From positions 12,984 to 76,983 of the forward strand of contig CAKSYX010000006.1 in assembly GCA_934525065.1 (NCBI GenBank): 64,000 bases of DNA, read 5' to 3'. Shown here in pieces: positions 1-7,868 of the stretch. Below the pieces are notes generated by a model, which did not search any database, was not told the origin of the DNA, and worked only from the letters and a program-made list of their open reading frames with translations. Made by a program: the position numbers and the translations under genes. Position 1 is the first letter of the stretch. Every line of letters starts with the position of its first letter. The DNA comes from an uncultured Eubacteriales bacterium (GTDB lineage: Bacteria; Bacillota; Clostridia; Oscillospirales; Acutalibacteraceae).

Positions 1-1056
1 AACATAGTTCTTGGTTGCATCGTCGCCGTTAACAAGGCCGAGAGTTTCAATCTTGCCTGCAAAGTCAGCCCACTTGCCGTCAATGATAACAGCCTTGAGG
101 GTGTCATATGTTGCGGGATAGAGACCCTTCATAGCGGAGGTAACGGTGATGCCCTTACCATACTTGCCGTCGATGATAGCAGCCTGGTCAACGTCAACGC
201 CGATAACCTTGCCGCCTGCCTTCTTAGCAGCTTCAGCAGCTGAAGTATAGATTCCGCCGCCGCAAGCGAAGACAACTTCTGTGCCCTTGCCGTACCATGT
301 GTCCATAACAGCAGTGATGTCAGCGTCGCCGTTGAACTGACCGCCGTAGATGTAGTTGAGCTCAACCTTCTTGTCAAGTTCCTTTGCAGCAGCGTCAGCG
401 CCCTGAACAAAACCGTAACCGTAGCGAACAACAGCGGGAACTGCCATGCCGCCGAGGAAGCCGAGCTTCTCATAGCCGAGCTTAACAGCAGCATAACCTG
501 CCATGTAGCCGCAGAGCTCTTCCTGGTATACTGCGCAGTATACATTGGAGATGTCTGCATAGTCTTCGAACTTGTAGCTGTCGGGATCGTAGTTATACTT
601 TTCGCCCTTTGCGGCAACAGCTGTTTCAAGAATGTCACCCTTGGCAACGTCAAGAGCGATGAACTTTGTGTCCTTGTGCTTCGGAGCAGCTTCAAAGATC
701 GCGCCGCCGAAAGCGTAACCGGGCATAACAATTACGTTAAAGCCTTCGTCAATAGCCTTTTCGATGGTCTTAACGCGTTCCTGAGTGGAGTCACCTGCGG
801 GTTTGAAATAGTTGAATTCAACCTTATTCTCTTCGCAGAAAGCCTTGCAGGCTTCATAGGTGGTCTGATTGAAGGACTCGTCGGTGATGTCGCCGTAGTC
901 GGTTACCATTGCAACCTTGTAAGCTGAGGTATCAGCAGCAGGTGTGCTTTCGGATTCGCCGCTCGACGCTGTTGTTGTGTCGCCGCTTCCGCCGCCGCAG
1001 GCAACGAGAGCGAAAACCATGAGAGCTGCGAGCAAAACTGCAAGAAGTTTTTTCAT
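1..1056 (-). CDS. BMP-family nucleoside-binding lipoprotein of an ABC importer (3' end missing)
   Basis: This is the start of a substrate-binding lipoprotein of the BMP/PnrA family, which captures nucleosides outside the cell for an ABC importer. The N-terminus is MKKLLAVLLAALMVFALVACGGG, a type II signal peptide with the lipobox Cys near residue 20, followed by a Ser/Thr-rich linker. The body has the family's two-lobed periplasmic fold with segments such as KVAMVTDYGDITDESFNQ and VVFACGGGIYTSA. GGAGG lies at 1066-1070, a good distance from the ATG. The gene runs off the left edge, so only about 351 residues are seen. The neighbouring deo/cdd salvage genes on the same strand support a nucleoside ligand; this is inference from family and context. 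Confidence 0.9.
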   Translation of the reverse strand, partial: MKKLLAVLLAALMVFALVACGGGSGDTTTASSGESESTPAADTSAYKVAMVTDYGDITDESFNQTTYEACKAFCEENKVEFNYFKPAGDSTQERVKTIEKAIDEGFNVIVMPGYAFGGAIFEAAPKHKDTKFIALDVAKGDILETAVAAKGEKYNYDPDSYKFEDYADISNVYCAVYQEELCGYMAGYAAVKLGYEKLGFLGGMAVPAVVRYGYGFVQGADAAAKELDKKVELNYIYGGQFNGDADITAVMDTWYGKGTEVVFACGGGIYTSAAEAAKKAGGKVIGVDVDQAAIIDGKYGKGITVTSAMKGLYPATYDTLKAVIIDGKWADFAGKIETLGLVNGDDATKNYV

Positions 1057-1128
1057 ATTGGATTTCCTCCTTAATATTGGGTCTGAATTTTTGAACGGAA
1101 TCTTGCCGTCCGTCCTGTGACCGAGAAC

Positions 1129-1156
1129 ATTATACCATATTATCCAAAAAATTCAA
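1129..1156 (-). promoter_or_regulatory. Promoter of the BMP lipoprotein gene
   Basis: On the minus strand TTGAAT (1151-1156) and TATAAT (1129-1134) are 16 bases apart. They lie between cdd and the lipoprotein gene, so the importer can be transcribed separately from the deo operon. Confidence 0.6.
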
Positions 1157-1205
1157 CACCGGAAACGGCTTTTTTTATCAAATCTACAGTTTTGTTACCG
1201 ATTTT

Positions 1206-1628
1206 TTACAATTGCGGCTTTTTGAGGTCACTCGGAGAAAAGCCGAACGGAAGAATCTCTCTGAGGATAAAGCTTTTGAATTCTTCGCCGTTTTTTCCGA
1301 AAATGACGCGGAAAGAGTCCATGTCGCAAAACTCGGCCATAACCTGGCGGCAGACGCCGCAGGGAGCAAAGTAGTCCGCAAAATCAAGCTCATAGCCGCC
1401 GACAACGGCAATCGCCTCAAATTCGCGTTCTCCTTCGCTGATTGCTTTGAAAAAAGCTGTGCGTTCGGCGCAGTTTGTCGGGGAATATGCCGCATTTTCA
1501 ATGTTGCAGCCGAGATAGACCTTTCCGCTTTTTGAAAGCAGAGCCGCTCCGACTGTGTGGTGTGAATAGGGCACATAGGCGTTTTTTGCCGCCTCTTTCG
1601 CAAGAGCGATAAGTTCAAGTTCAGTCAT
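1206..1628 (-). CDS. cdd: Cytidine deaminase
   Basis: The 140-residue protein is a tetrameric-type cytidine deaminase that converts cytidine and deoxycytidine to uridine and deoxyuridine. The zinc site is visible as CAE (in PTNCAERTAFF) and PCGVC, the standard C-x-E and P-C-x-x-C motifs; the substrate loop NIENAAYSPT is also present. I chose the ATG at 1628 because GAGGAG sits just upstream and the family starts there; an upstream in-frame ATG at 1703 lies inside deoB and lacks a site. It is the last gene of the deoC-deoD-deoB-cdd set, feeding pyrimidine nucleosides into salvage. Confidence 0.95.
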   Translation of the reverse strand: MTELELIALAKEAAKNAYVPYSHHTVGAALLSKSGKVYLGCNIENAAYSPTNCAERTAFFKAISEGEREFEAIAVVGGYELDFADYFAPCGVCRQVMAEFCDMDSFRVIFGKNGEEFKSFILREILPFGFSPSDLKKPQL

Positions 1629-1638
1629 TGCGCGCTCC

Positions 1639-2802
1639 TCAAAGAATATCGTTTTTAAAGCTTTCTCCGGCAATGTCTGCGGAAACCGAGAATATGTCCG
1701 CAACTGTTTTGCCGATGTCCGCGTAGGTCGGGCGAATGCCGAGATTCACGCTTTTGACCTGCTTTCCGAGGACGAGAAGGGGAATGTATTCCCTTGAGTG
1801 GTCGGTGCTCGGAGTAATCGGGTCGCAGCCGTGGTCGGCCGTGATGATTAAAATATCATCGTCGCAAAGTGTCGGAAGAAAATCGCCGAGCCACTTGTCA
1901 AATTCCATCAGCGCGTTCGCGTATCCGGGGGCGTTGTTCCTGTGACCGAAAACCATATCAAAGTCAACGAGGTTCGTGAAGCAAAGGCCGAGGAAATCAG
2001 TTTTTGAAAACTCAAGCGTTTTTTTCATTCCGTCTGCGTTTGAAACTGTCGGGTTGGCTTTTTGAAGACCTTTTCCTGCGAAGATGTCATAAATCTTTCC
2101 GACCGGGATGACGTCAAGGCCGCTTTTGGTGAGGCAGTCTATCAGCGTATCCTTCGGAGGAACAAGTGAAAAGTCGTGCCGTCTTGCGGTGCGTTTGAAT
2201 GGATATTCGCCTTCAAACGGTCTTGCAATAACTCTGCCGACTGCGTATTCTCCGGTGAGAAGCTCGCGTGCAATTCGGCAGTATTCATAAAGCTGCTCAA
2301 CCGGAACAACGCTTTCGTGCGCCGCAATCTGGAAAACGCTGTCAGCCGAGGTGTAAACTATCAGAGCGCCGGTTTCCATGTGCTCTTTTCCGTAGTCGGC
2401 GATGACCTTTGTTCCGGAATACGGCTTGTTGCAAAGCACGCCGCGTCCTGTACGCTTTGAAAATTCGTCAAGCAGCTTTTTCGGAAAACCGTTTGGGAAA
2501 GTCGGCATAGCTTTTTCAGAAATAAGGCCGCAGATTTCCCAGTGACCAGTTGTGGTGTCCTTTCCCTTTGAGCGCTCGGTGCATTTTCCGTAAGCTCCGG
2601 CCGGATTTTCAACGCCTTCTGCAAAGTCAACGCCGTCAATGTTGAAAAGACCTGCCTTTTTGAGGTTTGGTACGGAAAAGCCGGGCTGAATCGAGCAGGC
2701 TTTGATTGTGTTGCTGCCCTCGTCGCCGTAATCCGCCGCGTCGGGAAGTTCGCCGATTCCGACGCTGTCAAGAACGATGAGAAAAACTCTTTTTATGCTC
2801 AT
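1639..2802 (-). CDS. deoB: Phosphopentomutase
   Basis: The 387-residue protein interconverts (deoxy)ribose 1-phosphate and 5-phosphate, joining nucleoside phosphorolysis to DeoC and the pentose pathway. It belongs to the alkaline-phosphatase-like metalloenzymes: the N-terminal metal aspartate is in IVLDSVGIGELPDA, and the C-terminal metal cluster is in TADHGCDPITPSTDHSRE. The phosphoacceptor threonine region GKDTTTGHWE is also present. Length matches the family (about 390). ATG at 2802 is preceded by AAAGGA. It lies 36 bases after deoD and 10 bases before cdd, so the four genes form one operon. Confidence 0.96.
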   Translation of the reverse strand: MSIKRVFLIVLDSVGIGELPDAADYGDEGSNTIKACSIQPGFSVPNLKKAGLFNIDGVDFAEGVENPAGAYGKCTERSKGKDTTTGHWEICGLISEKAMPTFPNGFPKKLLDEFSKRTGRGVLCNKPYSGTKVIADYGKEHMETGALIVYTSADSVFQIAAHESVVPVEQLYEYCRIARELLTGEYAVGRVIARPFEGEYPFKRTARRHDFSLVPPKDTLIDCLTKSGLDVIPVGKIYDIFAGKGLQKANPTVSNADGMKKTLEFSKTDFLGLCFTNLVDFDMVFGHRNNAPGYANALMEFDKWLGDFLPTLCDDDILIITADHGCDPITPSTDHSREYIPLLVLGKQVKSVNLGIRPTYADIGKTVADIFSVSADIAGESFKNDIL

Positions 2803-2838
2803 ACCTGTGCTGTCCTTTCAAAAATTTTCGGAAAACCC

Positions 2839-3558
2839 TCAGTCCATTCTGACTGCGGTTTCAAGCGCAATCTTCATCATGTCGGTGAAGGTGTTCTGCC
2901 TTTCCTCTGCGGTGCAGCCCTCTCCGGTGAAGGGGAGATCTGAAATTGTGCAGATTGCAAGCGCACGCTTCTTGAGGTGCATTGCCGTGAGGTATAGACC
3001 GGCGGCCTCCATTTCAACGGCAAGCGAACCTGCTTTCGCCCACTTTTTGAGGTTGTTTTCGTCTGCATCATAAAAGGTGTCAGAGGAATAAAGATTGCCG
3101 ACCTTGAGCAAAACGCCGATGTCCTTTGCAGAATCAACCGCCGCGCAAAGCAACTCAAAAGAGCAGGTGGGGGCAATCGTTCCGGTAACGCCGTATTGCT
3201 TTCCGAAGCTTGAGTTTGTGTTTGCTCCGATTCCGGCAACAACGTCGCGCAGTTTTACGCCCTCGCCTATTCCACCGGCAGAGCCGATGCGTATGATGTT
3301 TTCAACGCCGTAAAGGCTGAAAAGCTCATATGAATAAATTCCGATTGACGGAATACCCATTCCGCTCGCCATTACCGAAACCTTGTGACCCTTATAAAAG
3401 CCGGTGTAGCCGTGGATTCCTCTGACGTTGTTGACGAGAACCGCGTCTTCAAGGAAGGTTTGGGCAATCATCTTTGCCCTGAGAGGGTCGCCGGGCATGA
3501 GAACTGTTTTTGCAAAGCCGATGTCGTTCAGCGGGTTAATATGCGGTGTGTTGATCAT
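2839..3558 (-). CDS. deoD: Purine nucleoside phosphorylase, DeoD type
   Basis: The 239-residue protein splits purine (deoxy)nucleosides with phosphate to give base plus (deoxy)ribose 1-phosphate. It matches the hexameric DeoD class: MPGDPLRAK near the N-terminus (phosphate binding), GIPSIGIYSYELF, IRIGSAGGI, VEMEAAGLY (ribose/base contact), and the catalytic aspartate in ISDLPFTGE. Usual length is about 235. AAAGGAG lies before the ATG at 3558. It sits between deoC and deoB in a co-directional operon, so its product goes directly to DeoB. Confidence 0.96.
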   Translation of the reverse strand: MINTPHINPLNDIGFAKTVLMPGDPLRAKMIAQTFLEDAVLVNNVRGIHGYTGFYKGHKVSVMASGMGIPSIGIYSYELFSLYGVENIIRIGSAGGIGEGVKLRDVVAGIGANTNSSFGKQYGVTGTIAPTCSFELLCAAVDSAKDIGVLLKVGNLYSSDTFYDADENNLKKWAKAGSLAVEMEAAGLYLTAMHLKKRALAICTISDLPFTGEGCTAEERQNTFTDMMKIALETAVRMD

Positions 3559-3594
3559 AGTGATTTCTCCTTTGTATCCATATATGGATAGTTT

Positions 3595-4260
3595 TTAATA
3601 GCCGTGGGCTTCTTCGTTTTTAACAATTTTAACGATTCTGCTTGTGCCGAGCCTTGAAGCGCCGAGATTCAGCATATCCTCAGCGTCCTTGAGGCTTGCA
3701 ATTCCGCCTGCTGCTTTGATTTTGAGGTGCGGCTTGACGTGGGAGGCGAAGAGGGCAATGTCCTCTCTTGTTGCTCCGCCGGTTGAAAAGCCCGTTGAGG
3801 TTTTGATATAGTCTGCGCCGGAGTCGGAAACGATTTCGCACATTTTGATTTTTTCTTCTTCTGTGAGCAGGCAGGTTTCAACAATGACCTTAAGGAGCTT
3901 TCCGCTGCAGCTTTCCTTCACGGCCTTGATCTCGTCCAAAACATAGTCATACATTTTGTCCTTGAGTGCGCCGATGTTGATTACCATGTCAATTTCGTCC
4001 GCGCCCTCCTTAACGGCCTCTGCGGCCTCAAAGCATTTGACGGCGGTCGTGTTGTAGCCGTTCGGGAAACCGATAACGGTGCAGATTTTGAGCTTGCTGC
4101 CAACATAGTCCTTTGCTCTTTTAACGTAAGCCGGGGGAAGGCAGACGCTTGCGCAGCCGTATTTGATTCCGTCATCGCAAAGAGTTTTGATGTCACTCCA
4201 GGTTGAGGCCTGGGCGAGCACGGTGTGGTCCACCTTTGAAAGGATACTTTTAAGTTCCAT
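3595..4260 (-). CDS. deoC: Deoxyribose-phosphate aldolase
   Basis: The 221-residue class I aldolase cleaves deoxyribose 5-phosphate into glyceraldehyde 3-phosphate and acetaldehyde. The TIM barrel motifs are clear: SKVDHTVL at the start, DEIDMVINIGAL (Asp), LKVIVETCLL carrying the Schiff-base lysine region, and ADYIKTSTGFS with the second active-site lysine. The start at 4260 is chosen because AAGGAG lies just upstream and MELKSILSKVDHT matches the family; an in-frame upstream ATG would add 28 unrelated residues. First gene of the operon, downstream of a strong promoter. Confidence 0.96.
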   Translation of the reverse strand: MELKSILSKVDHTVLAQASTWSDIKTLCDDGIKYGCASVCLPPAYVKRAKDYVGSKLKICTVIGFPNGYNTTAVKCFEAAEAVKEGADEIDMVINIGALKDKMYDYVLDEIKAVKESCSGKLLKVIVETCLLTEEEKIKMCEIVSDSGADYIKTSTGFSTGGATREDIALFASHVKPHLKIKAAGGIASLKDAEDMLNLGASRLGTSRIVKIVKNEEAHGY

Positions 4261-4327
4261 TGTAATTCTCCTTTTTGAGTTTTGACCGATTCTGACGAAA
4301 AAAGGCAGAACCGGTTTGTACAAAGTA

Positions 4328-4356
4328 ATTTTATCACGAAGCACTCAGACGGTCAA
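4328..4356 (-). promoter_or_regulatory. Promoter of the deoC-deoD-deoB-cdd operon
   Basis: On the minus strand TTGACC (4351-4356) and TAAAAT (4328-4333) are 17 bases apart, about 70 bases before deoC. No obvious DeoR-type operator was identified. Confidence 0.7.
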
Positions 4357-4381
4357 GAGCGGTTGAGCGAATTCTTCCGAC

Positions 4382-4412
4382 AAAAAAAGAGCCATGCAGT
4401 TTTGCATAGCCC
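4382..4412 (-). terminator. Intrinsic terminator after prfB
   Basis: The minus-strand RNA forms a 10-pair stem GGGCTATGCA/TGCATGGCTC (two G-U pairs) with a short loop, followed by seven U residues. It separates prfB from the deo promoter. Confidence 0.85.
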
Positions 4413-4432
4413 TTCTGAAAACATTGTTGTTT

Positions 4433-5557
4433 TTATTCCTGCACCGAAAGCGCGTCAAGCGACTGCTTCTTGAGGTAAGCGTTGATGAAGCCGTCGATGT
4501 CGCCGTCCATAACAGCGTTGATGTTGCCCATTTCATAGCCGGTTCTGTGGTCCTTCGCGAGGGTATACGGCATGAAAACATAGGAGCGGATCTGGCTGCC
4601 CCAGCCGATTTCCTTCTGGTCGCCCTTGATATCCTCAATTTTGTCAAGGTGTTCGCGTTCCTTGATTTCAATGAGCTTTGATTTGAGCATACGCATACAG
4701 ACCTCACGGTTCTGGTGCTGGCTGCGCTCAACCTGACAGCTGACAACGATTCCGGTCGGAATATGGATAAGACGAACGGCAGAGGAGGTTTTGTTGACCT
4801 TCTGTCCGCCTGCACCGGAAGCGCGGTAAACTTCCATTTTGATGTCTTCCGGATTGATTTCAACCTCAATGGTGTCGTCAATTTCCGGCATAACTTCAAG
4901 GGAAGCGAAGGACGTGTGCCTTCTTCCGGAGGAATCGAACGGAGAAACGCGGACAAGGCGGTGAACGCCCATCTCGCTTTTTAGATATCCGTAAGCGTTT
5001 TCGCCCTCAACGAGAACAACTGCGGATTTAAGTCCGGCTTCGTCGCCGTCAAGGAAGTCGAGCGTTGTGAATTTATAGCCGTGCTTTGTTGCCCACTGGC
5101 CATACATTCTGAAAAGCATCTGGCACCAGTCCTGAGCCTCGGTTCCGCCTGCACCGGCGTGAAAGGTGAGAATGGCATTCTTGCCGTCATATTCGCCGGA
5201 AAGGAGGGTCGAAAGCGTCTGCTTTTCAAGCTCCTTTTCAACCGCTTCAACGCTTGCGCGGCAATCGTCAACAAGACCGAGGTCGCCCTCTTCGTCAGAA
5301 AGCTCAATCATCATCATTGCGTCGTCATAGGCGGTTTTAAGGTCGTCATAGGCTTTGATTTTGTTTTTCAGCGCGGCAATGCGCTGGAGAACCTTCTGAG
5401 AATTCGCAAGGTCGCCCCAGAAGTCCTCGGCGGCGGTCTGCTTTTCAAGCTCGGCAATTTCGTCGCTCATTTTTTTGAGGCCGAGCGCATCGGCAAGCTC
5501 AGCAAGGGGCTTTTCGCTTTCGAGAAGTCGGAGTCTGAGTTCTTCAAATTGAATCAT
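4433..5557 (-). CDS. prfB: Peptide chain release factor 2, encoded without a programmed frameshift
   Basis: RF2 ends translation at UGA and UAA. The 374-residue protein has the anticodon-like SPF motif (VRVSPFDSSGRR) and the peptidyl-tRNA hydrolysis motif GGQ (SGAGGQKVNKTSS). In most bacteria prfB has an in-frame UGA near codon 25 that is passed by +1 frameshifting and gives autoregulation. Here the N-terminal region (LADALGLKKMSDEIAELE) is read in a single frame with no UGA and no CTTTGAC slip site, so that control is absent. The start at 5557 has AAAGGA upstream. Monocistronic, with its own promoter and terminator. Confidence 0.95.
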   Translation of the reverse strand: MIQFEELRLRLLESEKPLAELADALGLKKMSDEIAELEKQTAAEDFWGDLANSQKVLQRIAALKNKIKAYDDLKTAYDDAMMMIELSDEEGDLGLVDDCRASVEAVEKELEKQTLSTLLSGEYDGKNAILTFHAGAGGTEAQDWCQMLFRMYGQWATKHGYKFTTLDFLDGDEAGLKSAVVLVEGENAYGYLKSEMGVHRLVRVSPFDSSGRRHTSFASLEVMPEIDDTIEVEINPEDIKMEVYRASGAGGQKVNKTSSAVRLIHIPTGIVVSCQVERSQHQNREVCMRMLKSKLIEIKEREHLDKIEDIKGDQKEIGWGSQIRSYVFMPYTLAKDHRTGYEMGNINAVMDGDIDGFINAYLKKQSLDALSVQE

Positions 5558-5658
5558 CGAAATAACATTCCTTTCGTAATGTGAGAAGTTGCGTAAACGA
5601 TATATAATTTGTTTAAATCATAACATATATCCTCTCAAAACACAGATGTAACCTATAT

Positions 5659-5686
5659 ATTATACACGTTTATTCACGAAGAGCAA
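5659..5686 (-). promoter_or_regulatory. Promoter of prfB
   Basis: TTGCTC (5681-5686) and TATAAT (5659-5664) on the minus strand are 16 bases apart. This leaves a leader of about 95 bases before the prfB start. Confidence 0.5.
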
Positions 5687-5746
5687 CAGGATTTTGAAAA
5701 ATTGCGGAATTTTTTGAAATTTTTGCCTGAAATGTTCTCAAAGCAA

Positions 5747-5794
5747 TTGCATTTTTTTCAAAATCGGTTAAAATGATAAAAATTGACCGATTTT
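5747..5794 (+). promoter_or_regulatory. Promoter with inverted repeat (possible operator)
   Basis: TTGCAT (5747-5752) and TAAAAT (5769-5774) are 16 bases apart on the plus strand. The -10 lies between the arms of a perfect 9-base inverted repeat, AAAATCGGT (5760-5768) and ACCGATTTT (5786-5794). A repressor bound there would block this promoter; no regulator is known from the sequence. Confidence 0.4.
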
Positions 5795-5854
5795 AAGGTA
5801 ATTGTCAGCTTTCTTCGGCATAATATTTACATATATTTTAAGGACAGGTGAAAA

Positions 5855-6928
5855 ATGAGATACGAAAATGATGTTTGTGCAGGCTGCGGAAAAAAGTTTT
5901 GCGAGGGCGATGACATAGTTGTCTGCCCTGAATGCGGAACGCCCCAGCACCGCGCCTGCTATGAAAAAAATAACGAATGCGTCAATGCTCAACTTCATGA
6001 AAGCGGTTTCATGTGGAAGGGAAACGAAAGCGTACCTAAAAAAGAGGAAATGAAAGAGACTGCAAATGAAGGAGAAAACCTCGTCTGCCCGACCTGCGGC
6101 CACGTGAATCCTCCCCGGGTACCTTATTGCGAAGCCTGCGGACAGAAGTTCACCTTCTTCGGCGTGAACATCCTTGAAAAAGAGCTTGAGCTTGCCAAAA
6201 GAGACGAGGAGGAGGCAAAGCGCGAAAACGGCCATGCGGATGATGCACCGAAAAGCGAATACGCCTTTGAAAAAGAGCCTGAAAACGACATTGAAAGAAT
6301 GATAAACGCAAGGGCAAGAATCGTCGCTCCCGGTCTCACAAAGCAGCAGGAGCAGGAAAAACTTTGCGCTCAGCCCATCAAGCGTGTTTTGGTTTTTATT
6401 TCTTCAAACGCTTTGCAATATGTCAACAAGTTCAGGAAAATTGAAGCCGGAAAAAGAACATGGAACTGGGCGGCGTTTTTCTTCACGCCATATTGGTTCT
6501 TTTACAGAAAGCTTTATAAAGCCGGGCTGATTTTCCTTGCGCTTCGTGTTGCGCTTTCCGTCGGTGCAATTCCGTTTGCAACCAGAGCGAACGAAATTAT
6601 GCGAAGCTTCGTTTCAACGGTTCAGAATAACCCCGACATGACGCAGGCACAGTTTGAAGCCGCGATTCAGGGAATGATAAACAGCGTTCTTCCGGTGTAT
6701 CTTTTCATGGGAGCAATGCTCGTGCTTTCGATTATTTCAGCTCTCGTTGCGGATAAGCTTTATAAAAAGTATGTGACCGAAAAGCTCGGCTTTGCCGGAA
6801 CCGTTACCGAGCCCATCATGTTCTCTCAATACTTTTTGAAATTCAGCTCGGTCAATTATTTCATCACGGCACTTGCAATTTTTGTCGGCAATCTGCTGCC
6901 GAATATGATAGCACAGCTGTTTATGTGA
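5855..6928 (+). CDS. Zinc-finger membrane protein with RING-like and DUF2628 domains
   Basis: The 357-residue protein has two zinc-binding parts in the cytoplasm followed by a membrane domain. Residues 1-50 hold a prokaryotic RING-like finger with paired cysteines and a histidine (CAGCGKKF, CPECGTPQHRACYE). Residues 75-100 hold a zinc ribbon (CPTCGHVNPP, CEACGQKF). A charged linker follows, then a DUF2628-type region (TWNWAAFFFTPYWFFYRK) with about four membrane segments to the C-terminus. Function is unknown; such proteins are common in Clostridia and may have a membrane quality-control or assembly role. It lies 13 bases before galU and is probably co-transcribed with it. Confidence 0.75.
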   Translation: MRYENDVCAGCGKKFCEGDDIVVCPECGTPQHRACYEKNNECVNAQLHESGFMWKGNESVPKKEEMKETANEGENLVCPTCGHVNPPRVPYCEACGQKFTFFGVNILEKELELAKRDEEEAKRENGHADDAPKSEYAFEKEPENDIERMINARARIVAPGLTKQQEQEKLCAQPIKRVLVFISSNALQYVNKFRKIEAGKRTWNWAAFFFTPYWFFYRKLYKAGLIFLALRVALSVGAIPFATRANEIMRSFVSTVQNNPDMTQAQFEAAIQGMINSVLPVYLFMGAMLVLSIISALVADKLYKKYVTEKLGFAGTVTEPIMFSQYFLKFSSVNYFITALAIFVGNLLPNMIAQLFM

Positions 6929-6941
6929 GAGGAGAAAACTT

Positions 6942-7823
6942 ATGAAAATCAGAAAGGCCATAATTCCGGCTGCGGGGCTCGGAACAAGAGTTCTTCCGGC
7001 GTCAAAATCAATTCCGAAGGAAATGCTGAATATTGTTGATAAGCCTGCGATTCAATATATCGTTGAAGAGGCTGTTCAGGCCGGAATTGAAGAAATTCTC
7101 ATTATTACGAACCGCGGAAAGGGTGCAATTGAGGATCACTTTGACCATTCCTTTGAGCTTGAAGCGAATCTCAGGGATAACCCTTCAAAAAAGAGAATAT
7201 ATGACGACATCATGAAGCCGGTGCACATGGCGAACATCTATTTCCTGCGTCAGAAGGAGACCAACGGCCTTGCGGACGCGATTGCAAAAACGCGCCATTT
7301 CATCGGCAACGAGCCGTTTGCAATTCTTTACGGCGATGACGTAATAACGAACCCCGGCGGTCAGCCCGTTATCGGCCAGCTCTGCGATGCATTTGAAAAA
7401 TACGGCAAAGGTATTGTCGGCGTTAAAGAAGTTCCGCGCAAGGACGTCGGCAAGTATTGCTCTCTTGATGTAAAGCCGCTTGAGGGCAGGCTGATGGAAT
7501 GCTTCAACATCATCGAAAAGCCGACCGAAGAGCAGATCATTTCCTGCTATTCGATTCTCGGTCGCGTTGTAATGCCGCCGGAAATTTTTGATATCATTGA
7601 CAGCACGCCCGTGAACCCGAAGGCAGGGGAGGTATATTTCACCGATTCAATGGTGCTGCTTGCAAAAAAGCTCGGCCTTCTTGCGCTTGATTTTGAGGGC
7701 ACACGTTATGACATGGGCAACAAGCTCGGAATCATGAAAGCGAACTGCGAGTTTGCGCTCGCTCACGATGAAATCGGAGAGGACTTCAAAAATTACATAA
7801 AAGAGCTTGCAAAAACTCTTTGA
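6942..7823 (+). CDS. galU: UTP-glucose-1-phosphate uridylyltransferase
   Basis: The 293-residue nucleotidyltransferase makes UDP-glucose from UTP and glucose 1-phosphate, the donor for cell-envelope glycans and glycolipids. The N-terminus KAIIPAAGLGTRVLPASKS is the nucleotide-binding signature, followed by KEMLNIVDKPAIQYIVEEA. FAILYGDDVI carries the metal aspartate, and FNIIEKPT is the family's sugar-site lysine region. Full length. GAGGAG precedes the ATG. It ends just before a strong bidirectional terminator. Confidence 0.96.
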   Translation: MKIRKAIIPAAGLGTRVLPASKSIPKEMLNIVDKPAIQYIVEEAVQAGIEEILIITNRGKGAIEDHFDHSFELEANLRDNPSKKRIYDDIMKPVHMANIYFLRQKETNGLADAIAKTRHFIGNEPFAILYGDDVITNPGGQPVIGQLCDAFEKYGKGIVGVKEVPRKDVGKYCSLDVKPLEGRLMECFNIIEKPTEEQIISCYSILGRVVMPPEIFDIIDSTPVNPKAGEVYFTDSMVLLAKKLGLLALDFEGTRYDMGNKLGIMKANCEFALAHDEIGEDFKNYIKELAKTL

Positions 7824-7832
7824 TAAAAAACA

Positions 7833-7868
7833 ATAACCGCCGGAGTTCAAACGTTCTCCGGCGGTTAT
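7833..7868. terminator. Bidirectional terminator between galU and the acyl-CoA synthetase gene
   Basis: A 13-base perfect inverted repeat (ATAACCGCCGGAG, 7833-7845, and its complement, 7856-7868) with a 10-base loop. It is followed by TTATTT on the plus side and by T-rich sequence on the minus side. The arm overlaps the stop codon of the convergent gene at 7865. Confidence 0.85.
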
